64,000 nucleotides of DNA. It comes from Pseudomonas chlororaphis. Lineage in GTDB: Bacteria > Pseudomonadota > Gammaproteobacteria > Pseudomonadales > Pseudomonadaceae. Below the pieces are notes generated by a model. The model was given only the letters and a program-made list of their open reading frames with translations, had not been told where the DNA came from and made no database searches. Location of the stretch: assembly GCF_001921865.1 (NCBI RefSeq), contig NZ_MSCT01000019.1, positions 533,673-597,672 of the forward strand. The letters run 5' to 3'. How positions within the stretch are numbered: position 1 is the stretch's first letter; each line of letters begins with the position of its first letter. Of the stretch, positions 45,811 to 53,738 are shown in pieces. Position numbers and translations under genes: made by a program.

Positions 45811-46116
45811 GCGAAAGGGGGCTTTAAAGAGTTTCCTACCCTACAGGCCACTTGCCACTTTAGTGGTGTCGCCAAAAAATAACTATCCCATTTTGCGCCC
45901 GCCCGACCCCAGGCATCGCCCGCCTGGCGTTTCGGGCATGCGACTTTGGTTTGACTGCCGGCGCGTGTGCCCTGCGGCAAGGCGCGGTATACTGCCGCGC
46001 CTTTTTAGCGTCGCGCCAGTGTGTCCGGCGTGCCTTGAAGGTGCTTGCAACCGACCGATGCACCCAAGCTGCAAGCACCTTATTAAATGTTCCCGTCTTT
46101 TAGAGGAGCGCGACTC
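45811..46116. promoter_or_regulatory. Divergent control region with fumarase leader hairpins
   Basis: About 306 bases between the leftward cyclase operon and rightward fumarase. Two structures stand out on the fumarase side. The first, GGCGCGG-tatactg-CCGCGCC followed by TTTTT (45981-46006), looks like an attenuator or terminator, or it may contain a TATACT -10 box. The second is a perfect 12-bp inverted repeat at 46038-46049 and 46070-46081, just upstream of the ribosome site TAGAGGAG. I see no gene. Confidence 0.55.
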
Positions 46117-47640
46117 ATGACCGTGATCAAGCAAGACGACCTGATTCAGAGCGTTGCCGACGCCCTGCAATTCATTTCCTATTACCACCCCGTGGACTTC
46201 ATCCAGGCGATGCACGAAGCCTACCTGCGCGAAGAATCGCCAGCGGCCCGTGACTCCATGGCGCAGATCCTGATCAACTCGCGCATGTGCGCCACCGGCC
46301 ACCGCCCGATCTGCCAGGACACCGGTATCGTCACCGTATTCGTACGCGTGGGCATGGACGTGCGCTGGGACGGCGCGACCATGGGCCTGGACGACATGAT
46401 CAACGAAGGCGTGCGTCGCGCTTACAACCTGCCGGAAAACGTCCTGCGGGCCTCGATCCTCGCCGACCCGGCGGGTGCGCGCAAGAACACCAAGGACAAC
46501 ACCCCGGCGGTCATCCACTACTCCATCGTCCCGGGCAACACCGTGGAAGTGGACGTGGCGGCCAAGGGCGGCGGCTCCGAGAACAAGTCGAAGATGGCCA
46601 TGCTCAACCCGTCCGACTCGATCGTCGACTGGGTGCTCAAGACCGTTCCGACCATGGGCGCCGGCTGGTGCCCGCCGGGCATGCTCGGCATCGGCATCGG
46701 CGGTACCGCCGAGAAGGCCGCGGTGATGGCCAAGGAAGTGTTGATGGAGTCCATCGACATTCACGAGCTGAAGGCCCGCGGCCCACAGAACCGCATCGAA
46801 GAAATGCGCCTGGAGCTGTTCGACAAGGTCAACCAGCTGGGCATCGGCGCCCAGGGCCTGGGCGGCCTGACCACCGTGCTCGACGTGAAGATCATGGACT
46901 ACCCGACCCACGCCGCCTCCCTGCCGGTGTGCATGATCCCGAACTGCGCCGCCACCCGCCACGCGCACTTCGTGCTCGACGGCTCGGGCCCTGCCGCCCT
47001 GGAAGCGCCGCCGCTGGACGCCTACCCGGAAATCGTCTGGGAAGCCGGCCCGTCGGCCCGTCGCGTCAACCTCGACACCCTGACCCCGGAAGAAGTGCAG
47101 AGCTGGAAGCCGGGCGAAACCGTCCTGCTCAACGGCAAGATGCTCACCGGCCGCGATGCCGCGCACAAGCGCATGGTCGAGATGCTGAACAAGGGCGAAA
47201 CCCTGCCGGTGGACCTCAAGGGTCGCTTCATCTACTACGTCGGCCCGGTCGATCCGGTCGGTGACGAAGTGGTAGGCCCGGCCGGCCCGACCACCGCTAC
47301 GCGCATGGACAAGTTCACCCGGCAGATCCTCGAGCAGACCGGCCTCTTGGGCATGATCGGCAAGTCCGAGCGCGGCCCGACCGCGATCGAGGCGATCAAG
47401 GACAGCAAGGCCGTGTACCTGATGGCCGTCGGCGGCGCCGCCTACCTGGTGGCCCAGGCGATCAAGAAGTCCAAGGTCCTGGCCTTCGCCGAACTGGGCA
47501 TGGAAGCGATCTACGAGTTCGAAGTCAAAGACATGCCGGTCACTGTCGCGGTCGACAGCAAAGGCGAGTCGGTGCACATCACCGGTCCAGCCATCTGGCA
47601 GAAGAAGATCAGTGAAAGCCTGGCGGTAGAAGTGCAGTAA
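46117..47640 (+). CDS. fumA: Class I fumarate hydratase ([4Fe-4S] type)
   Basis: Interconverts fumarate and malate in the TCA cycle. It is an oxygen-labile iron-sulphur class I enzyme, unlike the stable class II FumC. The 507-residue protein starts MTVIKQDDLIQSVADALQFIS at ATG 46117, with TAGAGGAG upstream. The cluster Cys residues lie in RPICQDTG, GGVKGGSENKSKM-like region and AASLPVCMIPNCAATRH. The C-terminal fumarase domain follows (GRDAAHKRMVEMLNKGE, YYVGPVDPVGDEVVGPAGPTTATRMD). Length matches the P. aeruginosa PA4333 product. Confidence 0.95.
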   Translation: MTVIKQDDLIQSVADALQFISYYHPVDFIQAMHEAYLREESPAARDSMAQILINSRMCATGHRPICQDTGIVTVFVRVGMDVRWDGATMGLDDMINEGVRRAYNLPENVLRASILADPAGARKNTKDNTPAVIHYSIVPGNTVEVDVAAKGGGSENKSKMAMLNPSDSIVDWVLKTVPTMGAGWCPPGMLGIGIGGTAEKAAVMAKEVLMESIDIHELKARGPQNRIEEMRLELFDKVNQLGIGAQGLGGLTTVLDVKIMDYPTHAASLPVCMIPNCAATRHAHFVLDGSGPAALEAPPLDAYPEIVWEAGPSARRVNLDTLTPEEVQSWKPGETVLLNGKMLTGRDAAHKRMVEMLNKGETLPVDLKGRFIYYVGPVDPVGDEVVGPAGPTTATRMDKFTRQILEQTGLLGMIGKSERGPTAIEAIKDSKAVYLMAVGGAAYLVAQAIKKSKVLAFAELGMEAIYEFEVKDMPVTVAVDSKGESVHITGPAIWQKKISESLAVEVQ

Positions 47641-47660
47641 GCCCCGTCAGCGTTAATACC

Positions 47661-47682
47661 AAGCCCGACTTCAGTCGGGCTT
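47661..47682 (+). terminator. Hairpin after fumarase
   Basis: AAGCCCGACT-TC-AGTCGGGCTT forms a ten-pair stem 20 bases after the fumarase stop. The following T run is weak (TTGCTCGTTC). Confidence 0.6.
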
Positions 47683-47796
47683 GCTCGTTCAAGGATGAAC
47701 GTTCAGAGAGATAGCAAGTAGTTATTGCTCTGCACCAGGCACATCGCTTGAGCCAATTAAAATTCTGGGGTCAAACCTGCGAATTGGAGTCTTGCA

Positions 47797-48798
47797 ATGC
47801 TGTGTCCCGTAAAGCCAAATAACCCTAAAAGTTTTGAAGAGCACTTCAAGACGATATTTTCCGAAGAAAAACGAAAAACCTACTATGCAATCGCCACGAC
47901 CATGGCCGTCATGCTCTTCTTTCTTTACTTCACTCACATCAACTACACACCAAAGCTTTCTATAACAGACTCCACAATATTGGTGTTTTCTGCAATTTTC
48001 ATTGGACTTGGTTTCACACTTTGCTTATTAGGATTATTCATCCTTCCAACCTTGATATGGAAAGAGTTCCTCCAAGGAATCCTGATCGAAAAAAAGAAAG
48101 CCTTCTGCTATCTGCTCAGCCGTCAGACCATCCCATTGTCAGGCTTGATTACCCTGGGCCCATGCCTGCTACTCGATACAGATCTGCACCAATACCTGGT
48201 CATAGGGTTAATTTCCTTGATCCTGATCTGGGTGACCTGGCTGGCTGTGAATGTTGATGCCCTGTGGAAAAACCTGCAAGCAGCGGCAATCAATACTATT
48301 GTCATGCTCGTTTGCTTCGCCATACTCATCTATATCGCCAAACATGGTGTAGAAGATATAAAAGACCCAGAAAACAAAAATTCTCTCGCTACGATCTATC
48401 TTTTTGGAGGCGTGCTGGCAATCCTGCTTTTCAACACATTTTCGTCTTCAATAGGCACACTCAACATACAAGAAACATTAGTCCTCGGACTGGTACTGAT
48501 GTGCGTTATATTTGGCGGCACCCAAAGCTGGGCGATGATTCCAAAAGGCGTCATGCACCAGCTTGGCCTTGGTAGTTTCAGGGCCAACCAACTACTGATC
48601 AGCGGTGACCTCTGTATATTTTTCAAAGACGAGCCGTCTTTAAAGATACTGAACGAAAAACCAAAGCTCTGTGCACTGGACCACCCATGGATTTTATGGA
48701 GTGGAGAGGAGGCCATTTTAATTCGCATCAAAGACATTAAGCACGCCATCCCTAGGAGTGACGCAAAGTTGCTTTCATACGATGTTAAAAAGATCTAA
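47797..48798 (+). CDS. AT-rich polytopic membrane protein of unknown function
   Basis: A 333-residue protein I do not recognise. Hydrophobic segments at about 31-49, 59-87, 111-127, 132-152, 163-181, 198-213 and 227-246 suggest seven helices. An N-terminal Lys-rich cytosolic tail precedes them, and a soluble C-terminal domain of about 85 residues follows (LLISGDLCIFFKDEPSLKILNEKPKLCALDHPWILWSG...). GGAG lies eight bases before the ATG. Base composition is visibly AT-rich (about 40% GC by eye against mid-60s around it), with A/T-ending codons, indicating recent transfer. It is a single gene between fumarase and a two-component system. No toxin, immunity or transporter signature is evident. Confidence 0.75.
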   Translation: MLCPVKPNNPKSFEEHFKTIFSEEKRKTYYAIATTMAVMLFFLYFTHINYTPKLSITDSTILVFSAIFIGLGFTLCLLGLFILPTLIWKEFLQGILIEKKKAFCYLLSRQTIPLSGLITLGPCLLLDTDLHQYLVIGLISLILIWVTWLAVNVDALWKNLQAAAINTIVMLVCFAILIYIAKHGVEDIKDPENKNSLATIYLFGGVLAILLFNTFSSSIGTLNIQETLVLGLVLMCVIFGGTQSWAMIPKGVMHQLGLGSFRANQLLISGDLCIFFKDEPSLKILNEKPKLCALDHPWILWSGEEAILIRIKDIKHAIPRSDAKLLSYDVKKI

Positions 48799-48884
48799 CT
48801 CTTGAACGAGAATTCCATGCGCTGAGACTTAAAAGCGACATCCTCATGCTATCGTGCAGACCTCAAAAATCCAGTCTGCCTAGC

Positions 48885-50651
48885 ATGCTTATCAATTTCC
48901 GATTTGTACGCCTGACCCTCTACTCACTGTTGATCATTACGGGGGCTATACTCGCGGCCGCCTTGGCCACACGTCATGCTGAACGCCAAGCCTTGGTGGA
49001 TGACATCGCCCGCGCCAATCAGCAACTGGCGCTCTATGCCAATTCCCTGCACACCCTGATCGAACGCTATCGTGCCCTGCCCGCCGTGCTGGCGCTGGAC
49101 CCGGAACTGCGCTCGGCGCTCAAGGGCCCGGTCGGCGCGGAGCAGCAGGACGCCCTGAACCGCAAGCTGGAACAGATCAACGGCGCCGCCCGCTCCTCCA
49201 CCCTGGAGCTGCTGGACCACACCGGGCTCGCCGTGGCCGCCAGCAACTGGCGCCTGCCCAACAGCTACGTCGGCCACAACTATGGTTTCCGCCCCTACTT
49301 CAGCCAGACCCGCAGCCAGGGCAGCGGACGCTTCTATGCCGTGGGCGTCACCAGCGGCATCCCCGGCTATTTCCTTTCCAGCGCGGTCAAGGACGAACAG
49401 GAACAGTTCCTCGGCGCCATGGTGGTGAAACTGGAATTTCCCGAACTGGAACGCGAATGGAGCCAGGGCAGCGACACCCTGCTGGTCAGCGATGCCCGCG
49501 GCATCATATTCATTGCCAACCAGCCCGGTTGGCGCTATCGCCAGTTACGTCCGCTGTCGGACAGCGACCGCGCCGAACTCAAGGCCACCCGGCAATACGA
49601 CAAGCAGCTGCTGACCCCGCTCGAGCATCGCCCGCTGCGGCGCTTTGACGACAACAGTTCGCTGACCCGGGTCGAAGGGCCGGACGGCAGCGTCGACTAC
49701 CTGTGGGAATCCCTGCCCCTGGCCGCCGAAGGCTGGACCCTGCATTTGCTGCGCCGCCCGCAGATTGCCTTCGAGGACCGGCGCAATGCCGGGCTGGCCG
49801 CGGCCGGCGCCTGGCTGACCCTGGTGTTCCTGCTGCTGTTCCTCAGCCAGCGCTGGCGCCTGGCCAGGTTGCGCCAACGCAGCCGCGAAGAACTCGAACG
49901 CCTGGTCGAGGAGCGCACCCGCGACCTGCGCACCGCCCAGGACGGCCTGGTGCAGTCGGCCAAGCTGGCCGCGCTGGGGCAGATGTCGGCGGCGCTGGCC
50001 CACGAAATCAACCAGCCCCTGACCACCCAGCGCATGCAGCTGGCCACCCTGCGCCTGCTGCTTGACCACGGCCGGGTCGACGAGGCCTACCGGGCCCTGA
50101 AACCGCTGGACGACATGCTGACGCGCATGGCCAGCCTCACCGGCCATCTGAAAACCTTCGCCCGCAAGAGCCCCAGCGGCCTGCGCGAGCGCCTGGACCT
50201 GGCGGCCGTGGTCGACCAGGCGCTGCAACTGCTGGATACCCGGCTGCGCGACGAACAGATCGACACGCGCCTGCAACTGACGCGCCCGGCCTGGGTACGC
50301 GGCGACGCCATACGCCTGGAGCAGGTGCTGATCAACCTGCTGCGCAACGCCCTGGACGCCATGCGCGACAAACCTCTCAAGCAACTGCAGATCCGCCTCG
50401 AAGCCGATCAGCAGCTGTGGAGCCTGAGCGTCATCGACAGCGGCGGCGGCATCGCCGAAGCGCATCTGCCGAACGTCTTCGATCCGTTCTTCACCACCAA
50501 GCCGGTGGGCGACGGCCTGGGCCTGGGCCTAGCCGTGTCCTACGCTATCGTCCACGAGCTCGGCGGACGCCTGAGCGCCGGCAACCAGGACCAGGGGGCG
50601 ATTTTCACCCTGAGCCTGCCCATCGACCTGGAGGCCCATATCCCATGCTGA
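48885..50651 (+). CDS. Sensor histidine kinase, DctB/MifS-like
   Basis: A membrane sensor kinase of 588 residues from ATG 48885 (frame open from 48846). TM1 is near residues 8-28, a periplasmic Cache/PAS-like sensor has the DctB-type block NYGFRPYFSQTRSQGSGRFYAVG and GIPGYFLSSAVKD, and TM2 is near 310-330 (AAGAWLTLVFLLLFL). Next come a coiled coil, HisKA with AALAHEINQPLTT, and HATPase with NLLRNALDA and DGLGLGLAVSYAIV. It overlaps the response regulator by seven bases. Neighbouring C5-dicarboxylate-type transport suggests 2-oxoglutarate sensing (as MifS) rather than succinate; ligand specificity is not visible in the sequence. Confidence 0.88.
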   Translation: MLINFRFVRLTLYSLLIITGAILAAALATRHAERQALVDDIARANQQLALYANSLHTLIERYRALPAVLALDPELRSALKGPVGAEQQDALNRKLEQINGAARSSTLELLDHTGLAVAASNWRLPNSYVGHNYGFRPYFSQTRSQGSGRFYAVGVTSGIPGYFLSSAVKDEQEQFLGAMVVKLEFPELEREWSQGSDTLLVSDARGIIFIANQPGWRYRQLRPLSDSDRAELKATRQYDKQLLTPLEHRPLRRFDDNSSLTRVEGPDGSVDYLWESLPLAAEGWTLHLLRRPQIAFEDRRNAGLAAAGAWLTLVFLLLFLSQRWRLARLRQRSREELERLVEERTRDLRTAQDGLVQSAKLAALGQMSAALAHEINQPLTTQRMQLATLRLLLDHGRVDEAYRALKPLDDMLTRMASLTGHLKTFARKSPSGLRERLDLAAVVDQALQLLDTRLRDEQIDTRLQLTRPAWVRGDAIRLEQVLINLLRNALDAMRDKPLKQLQIRLEADQQLWSLSVIDSGGGIAEAHLPNVFDPFFTTKPVGDGLGLGLAVSYAIVHELGGRLSAGNQDQGAIFTLSLPIDLEAHIPC

Positions 50652-51979
50652 ATTCGGTGATGCTGGTGGACGACGAAGCCAGCATTCGCAGCGCCGTCGA
50701 ACAATGGCTGAGCCTGTCGGGCTTCGAGGTGCAGCTGTTCAGCCGCGCCGAGGATTGCCTGGCCCGGCTGCCCAGGGACTTCCCCGGGGTGCTCCTCAGC
50801 GATGTGCGCATGCCCAGCATGAGCGGCCTGGAACTGCTCAAAGAGGTGCAGCAACGCGATGCCGACCTGCCGGTGATCCTGCTGACCGGCCACGGCGATG
50901 TGCCGATGGCGGTCGAAGCGATGCGCGACGGTGCCTACGACTTCCTGGAAAAACCCTTCAGCCCGGAAACCCTGCTGAGCAGCCTGCGCCGGGCCCTCGA
51001 CAAACGCGGCCTGGTCCTGGAGAACCGGCGCCTGCACGAGCAGGCCGATACCCGGGAGAAAATCGACTCCACCCTGTTGGGCGTGTCCCGGGCCTTGCAG
51101 ACCCTGCGGCGCCAGGTGGTCGACCTCGCGGCGCTGCCGGTCAATGTACTGATCCGCGGCGAAACCGGCAGCGGCAAGGAACTGGTCGCCCGCTGCCTGC
51201 ACGACTTCGGGCCGCGCGCCGACAAGCCCTTTGTCGCCCTGAACTGCGCGGCGATCCCCGAGCAACTGTTCGAGGCCGAGCTGTTCGGTCATGAAAGCGG
51301 CGCCTTCACCGGCGCCCAGGGCAAGCGCGTCGGCAAGCTGGAATACGCCGACGGCGGCACCCTGTTTCTCGATGAGATCGAAAGCATGCCGCTGGCCCAG
51401 CAGGTCAAGCTGCTGCGCGTGTTGCAGGAGCAGAAACTCGAACGCCTGGGCTCCAACCAGAGCATCCAGGTCGATCTGCGGATCGTTGCCGCAACCAAAC
51501 CGGACCTCCTGGACGAGGCCCGCGCCGGACGCTTTCGAGAAGACTTGGCCTACCGCCTGAACGTCGCGCAACTGCGCCTGCCGCCGCTGCGCGAGCGGCG
51601 CGAAGACATTGCGCAGCTGTACGAACATTTCGCCCAGGCCGCCGCCGAGCGCCTGGGCCGCAGCGTTGCGCCCCTCGGCGGCGCGCAATTGAGCCGCCTG
51701 CTCGGGCACGACTGGCCGGGCAACGTACGCGAACTGGCCAACTTCGCCGAACGCCAGGTGCTCGGCCTGGGCGAACCCGAGCCCGAAACCATCGAACCCG
51801 GCCAATCCCTGGCGGCACAACAGGAAGCCTTCGAGGCGCAATGCCTGCGCGCCGCGCTGACCCGGCACAAAGGCGATATCAAGGCGGTGCTGGCCGAACT
51901 GCAACTGCCGCGCCGTACCTTCAACGAGAAGATGCAGCGCCATGGATTGGCGCGGGAGATGTTTCTCGGCGAGGAGTGA
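50645..51979 (+). CDS. NtrC-type sigma-54 activator, DctD/MifR-like
   Basis: A 444-residue enhancer-binding response regulator. The receiver domain has phospho-acceptor Asp53 (LLSDVRMPSMSG) and Lys in EKPFSPE. The AAA+ domain has Walker A GETGSGKE, the sigma-54-contacting loop GAFTGA in HESGAFTGAQG, and Walker B GGTLFLDEIE. The C-terminal Fis-type helix-turn-helix is HKGDIKAVLAELQLPRRTFNEKMQ. ATG 50645 lies within the kinase gene, so the pair is coupled. It should activate the sigma-54 promoter at 52192-52207 from the palindrome at 52133-52152. Confidence 0.9.
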   Translation: MLNSVMLVDDEASIRSAVEQWLSLSGFEVQLFSRAEDCLARLPRDFPGVLLSDVRMPSMSGLELLKEVQQRDADLPVILLTGHGDVPMAVEAMRDGAYDFLEKPFSPETLLSSLRRALDKRGLVLENRRLHEQADTREKIDSTLLGVSRALQTLRRQVVDLAALPVNVLIRGETGSGKELVARCLHDFGPRADKPFVALNCAAIPEQLFEAELFGHESGAFTGAQGKRVGKLEYADGGTLFLDEIESMPLAQQVKLLRVLQEQKLERLGSNQSIQVDLRIVAATKPDLLDEARAGRFREDLAYRLNVAQLRLPPLRERREDIAQLYEHFAQAAAERLGRSVAPLGGAQLSRLLGHDWPGNVRELANFAERQVLGLGEPEPETIEPGQSLAAQQEAFEAQCLRAALTRHKGDIKAVLAELQLPRRTFNEKMQRHGLAREMFLGEE

Positions 51980-52011
51980 AACCGGAGGAGCTGTTTTATC
52001 CGGGCCGGCCC

Positions 52012-52077
52012 TATCGCGAGCAAGCTCGCTCCTACAGGAATCCGCAAGCGTCTGTAGGAGCGAGCTTGCTCGCGATG
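52012..52077. repeat. Inverted REP pair
   Basis: TATCGCGAGCAAGCTCGCTCCTACAGG and, about 14 bases later, its inverted copy TGTAGGAGCGAGCTTGCTCGCGATG. A near-perfect Pseudomonas REP doublet immediately after the sigma-54 activator gene, upstream of the transporter control region. Confidence 0.88.
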
Positions 52078-52100
52078 ACGTTCTCACCAACATCACCGCC

Positions 52101-52152
52101 ATCGGCAATTTTCCGCTCACCACCTTTCGCCCATGAGCGGATTTCCGCTCAT
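52101..52152 (+). promoter_or_regulatory. Putative upstream activator sequence for the adjacent NtrC-type regulator
   Basis: ATGAGCGGA-TT-TCCGCTCAT (52133-52152) is a perfect 9-bp inverted repeat with a 2-bp spacer. The right half recurs as TCCGCTCAC at 52112-52120, one centre 32 bases (about three helical turns) away. Two phased sites 40-100 bases upstream of a -24/-12 promoter are typical for NtrC-family activators. Confidence 0.65.
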
Positions 52153-52191
52153 AAAAATCCCCAGCCCCTTCTAAACCGGGCCTCTTCCCGC

Positions 52192-52207
52192 TGGCACAGC
52201 TCCTGCT
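52192..52207 (+). promoter_or_regulatory. Sigma-54 (-24/-12) promoter of the dicarboxylate transporter
   Basis: TGGCACAGCTCCTGCT fits TGGCACR-N4-TTGCW with one change (C for the first T of -12). The GG (52193-52194) and GC (52205-52206) doublets are exactly 12 bases apart. It lies about 60 bases before the transporter ATG, directly downstream of a gene for a GAFTGA-bearing activator. Confidence 0.8.
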
Positions 52208-52242
52208 ATAGCCCTGGCAGGCTGCGCTTCGGCGCGCTCCAC

Positions 52243-52250
52243 AAAAACAA
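52243..52250 (+). promoter_or_regulatory. Putative Crc/Hfq CA motif in transporter leader
   Basis: AAAAACAA fits the AAnAAnAA consensus for Hfq-Crc translational repression in pseudomonads. It lies immediately upstream of the ribosome site (AAGGAT) and 19 bases before the ATG of a carbon-source transporter, the usual position for such sites. Confidence 0.5.
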
Positions 52251-52268
52251 TTAAATGAAGGATCCGTC

Positions 52269-53591
52269 ATGGATAACTCACAAACCCTGCCTCTTGGGTC
52301 GGCAGCCGCGCCTGCCACGGAAAAGACCACCGCCAGCCGCCTGAAATCGATCTTCAGCGGTTCGGTCGGCAACATGGTCGAGTGGTACGACTGGTACGTC
52401 TACGCCGCCTTCTCGCTGTACTTCGCCAAAGTCTTCTTCCCCAAGGGCGACACCACCGCACAACTTCTGAACACCGCCGCGATCTTCGCCGTGGGCTTTT
52501 TGATGCGTCCGATCGGCGGCTGGCTGATGGGGCTCTACGCCGACCGCAAGGGCCGCAAGGCCGCGTTGATGGCCTCGGTGCTGCTGATGTGCTTCGGCTC
52601 CCTGATCATCGCCCTGACGCCCGGTTATGAAACCATCGGCGTCGGCGCGCCGATCCTGCTGGTGCTCGCGCGCCTGATGCAGGGCCTGTCGGTGGGCGGC
52701 GAATACGGCACCTCGGCCACTTACCTGAGCGAGATGGCGACCAAGGAACGTCGCGGCTTCTTCTCCAGCTTCCAGTACGTGACCCTGATCTCCGGCCAGC
52801 TCATCGCCCTGGCGGTGCTGATCGTCTTGCAGAACGTGCTGACCACCGAAGAACTGCAATCCTGGGGCTGGCGGATTCCGTTCGGCATCGGCGCGCTGTG
52901 CGCGGTCGTGGCGCTGTACCTGCGACGCGGCATGGAAGAAACCGAGTCCTTCACCAAGAAGAAGGAAAAGCCGAAAGAAAGCCTGATGCGTACCCTGCTG
53001 CGCCATCCGAAGGAGTTGATGACCGTGGTCGGCCTGACCATGGGCGGCACCCTGGCCTTCTACACCTACACCACCTACATGCAGAAATACCTGGTGAACA
53101 CCGTCGGCATGAGCATCTCCGACTCCACCACTATTTCCGCGGCGACACTGTTCCTGTTCATGTGCCTGCAACCGGTGGTCGGCGCGCTGTCGGACAAGAT
53201 CGGCCGACGCCCGATCCTGATCGCCTTCGGTATCCTCGGTACGATTTTCACTGTGCCGATCCTCACCACCCTGCACACCGTCCAGAGCTGGTGGGGCGCG
53301 TTCTTCCTGATCATGGCGGCGCTGATCATTGTCAGCGGCTATACCTCGATCAACGCGGTGGTCAAGGCCGAGCTGTTCCCCACCGAGATCCGCGCCCTGG
53401 GCGTGGGCCTGCCTTATGCGCTGACCGTGTCGATCTTCGGCGGCACCGCCGAATACATCGCCCTGTGGTTCAAGAGCATCGGCATGGAAACCGGTTACTA
53501 CTGGTACGTCACCGCCTGTATCGCCGTGTCCTTGCTGGTCTACATCACCATGAAAGACACACGCAAACACTCGCGGATCGAGACTGACTGA
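52269..53591 (+). CDS. MFS dicarboxylate/2-oxoglutarate proton symporter (KgtP-like)
   Basis: A 440-residue major facilitator of the metabolite:H+ symporter family with about 12 helices. Family blocks include GNMVEWYDWYVYAAFSLYFAKVFFP, the loop-2 motif GLYADRKGRKAALMASVLLM, RLMQGLSVGGEYGTSATYLSEMA and SDKIGRRPIL. It resembles KgtP (alpha-ketoglutarate permease) and the C5-dicarboxylate transporter PA5530 of P. aeruginosa. A sigma-54 promoter, a palindromic upstream site and the adjacent DctB/DctD-type pair indicate substrate-induced expression. Precise substrates (2-oxoglutarate, glutarate or other) are inferred. Confidence 0.87.
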   Translation: MDNSQTLPLGSAAAPATEKTTASRLKSIFSGSVGNMVEWYDWYVYAAFSLYFAKVFFPKGDTTAQLLNTAAIFAVGFLMRPIGGWLMGLYADRKGRKAALMASVLLMCFGSLIIALTPGYETIGVGAPILLVLARLMQGLSVGGEYGTSATYLSEMATKERRGFFSSFQYVTLISGQLIALAVLIVLQNVLTTEELQSWGWRIPFGIGALCAVVALYLRRGMEETESFTKKKEKPKESLMRTLLRHPKELMTVVGLTMGGTLAFYTYTTYMQKYLVNTVGMSISDSTTISAATLFLFMCLQPVVGALSDKIGRRPILIAFGILGTIFTVPILTTLHTVQSWWGAFFLIMAALIIVSGYTSINAVVKAELFPTEIRALGVGLPYALTVSIFGGTAEYIALWFKSIGMETGYYWYVTACIAVSLLVYITMKDTRKHSRIETD

Positions 53592-53599
53592 CACCCCCC

Positions 53600-53631
53600 A
53601 AAAAAGCGCCAGGGTGCAAGGCCCTGGCGCT
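53600..53631 (-). terminator. Terminator for the leftward DUF347 gene
   Basis: AGCGCCAGGG (53605-53614) pairs with CCCTGGCGCT (53622-53631). Leftward of it on the + strand is AAAAAA, giving a U run in the leftward transcript. The stem also follows the rightward transporter stop and may stop that transcript weakly. Confidence 0.7.
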
Positions 53632-53650
53632 GTGGTGTCAGGTAAATCCC

Positions 53651-53715
53651 ATCGTGAGCACGCTCGCTCCTACAGGGTTTACGTCTCATCTGTAGGTGCG
53701 AGCGTGCTCGCGATA
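53651..53715. repeat. Inverted REP pair
   Basis: ATCGTGAGCACGCTCGCTCCTACAGG and the inverted TGTAGGTGCGAGCGTGCTCGCGATA, a REP doublet between two convergent genes. Confidence 0.85.
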
Positions 53716-53738
53716 GCCGCAACGCGGCGTTCAGATAA

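Noticed and set aside
45981..46006. GC hairpin with T run upstream of fumarase taken as a definite terminator
   Set aside because: The loop TATACT could equally be a promoter -10 box; listed only within the control region.
45883..47577. 564-codon leftward frame opposite fumarase
   Set aside because: His/Gly-rich antisense shadow; fumarase is unambiguous on the plus strand.
47797..48798. AT-rich gene considered as a phage or toxin-immunity gene
   Set aside because: It is a lone gene with no partner toxin, phage gene or integrase nearby, and no recognisable motif.
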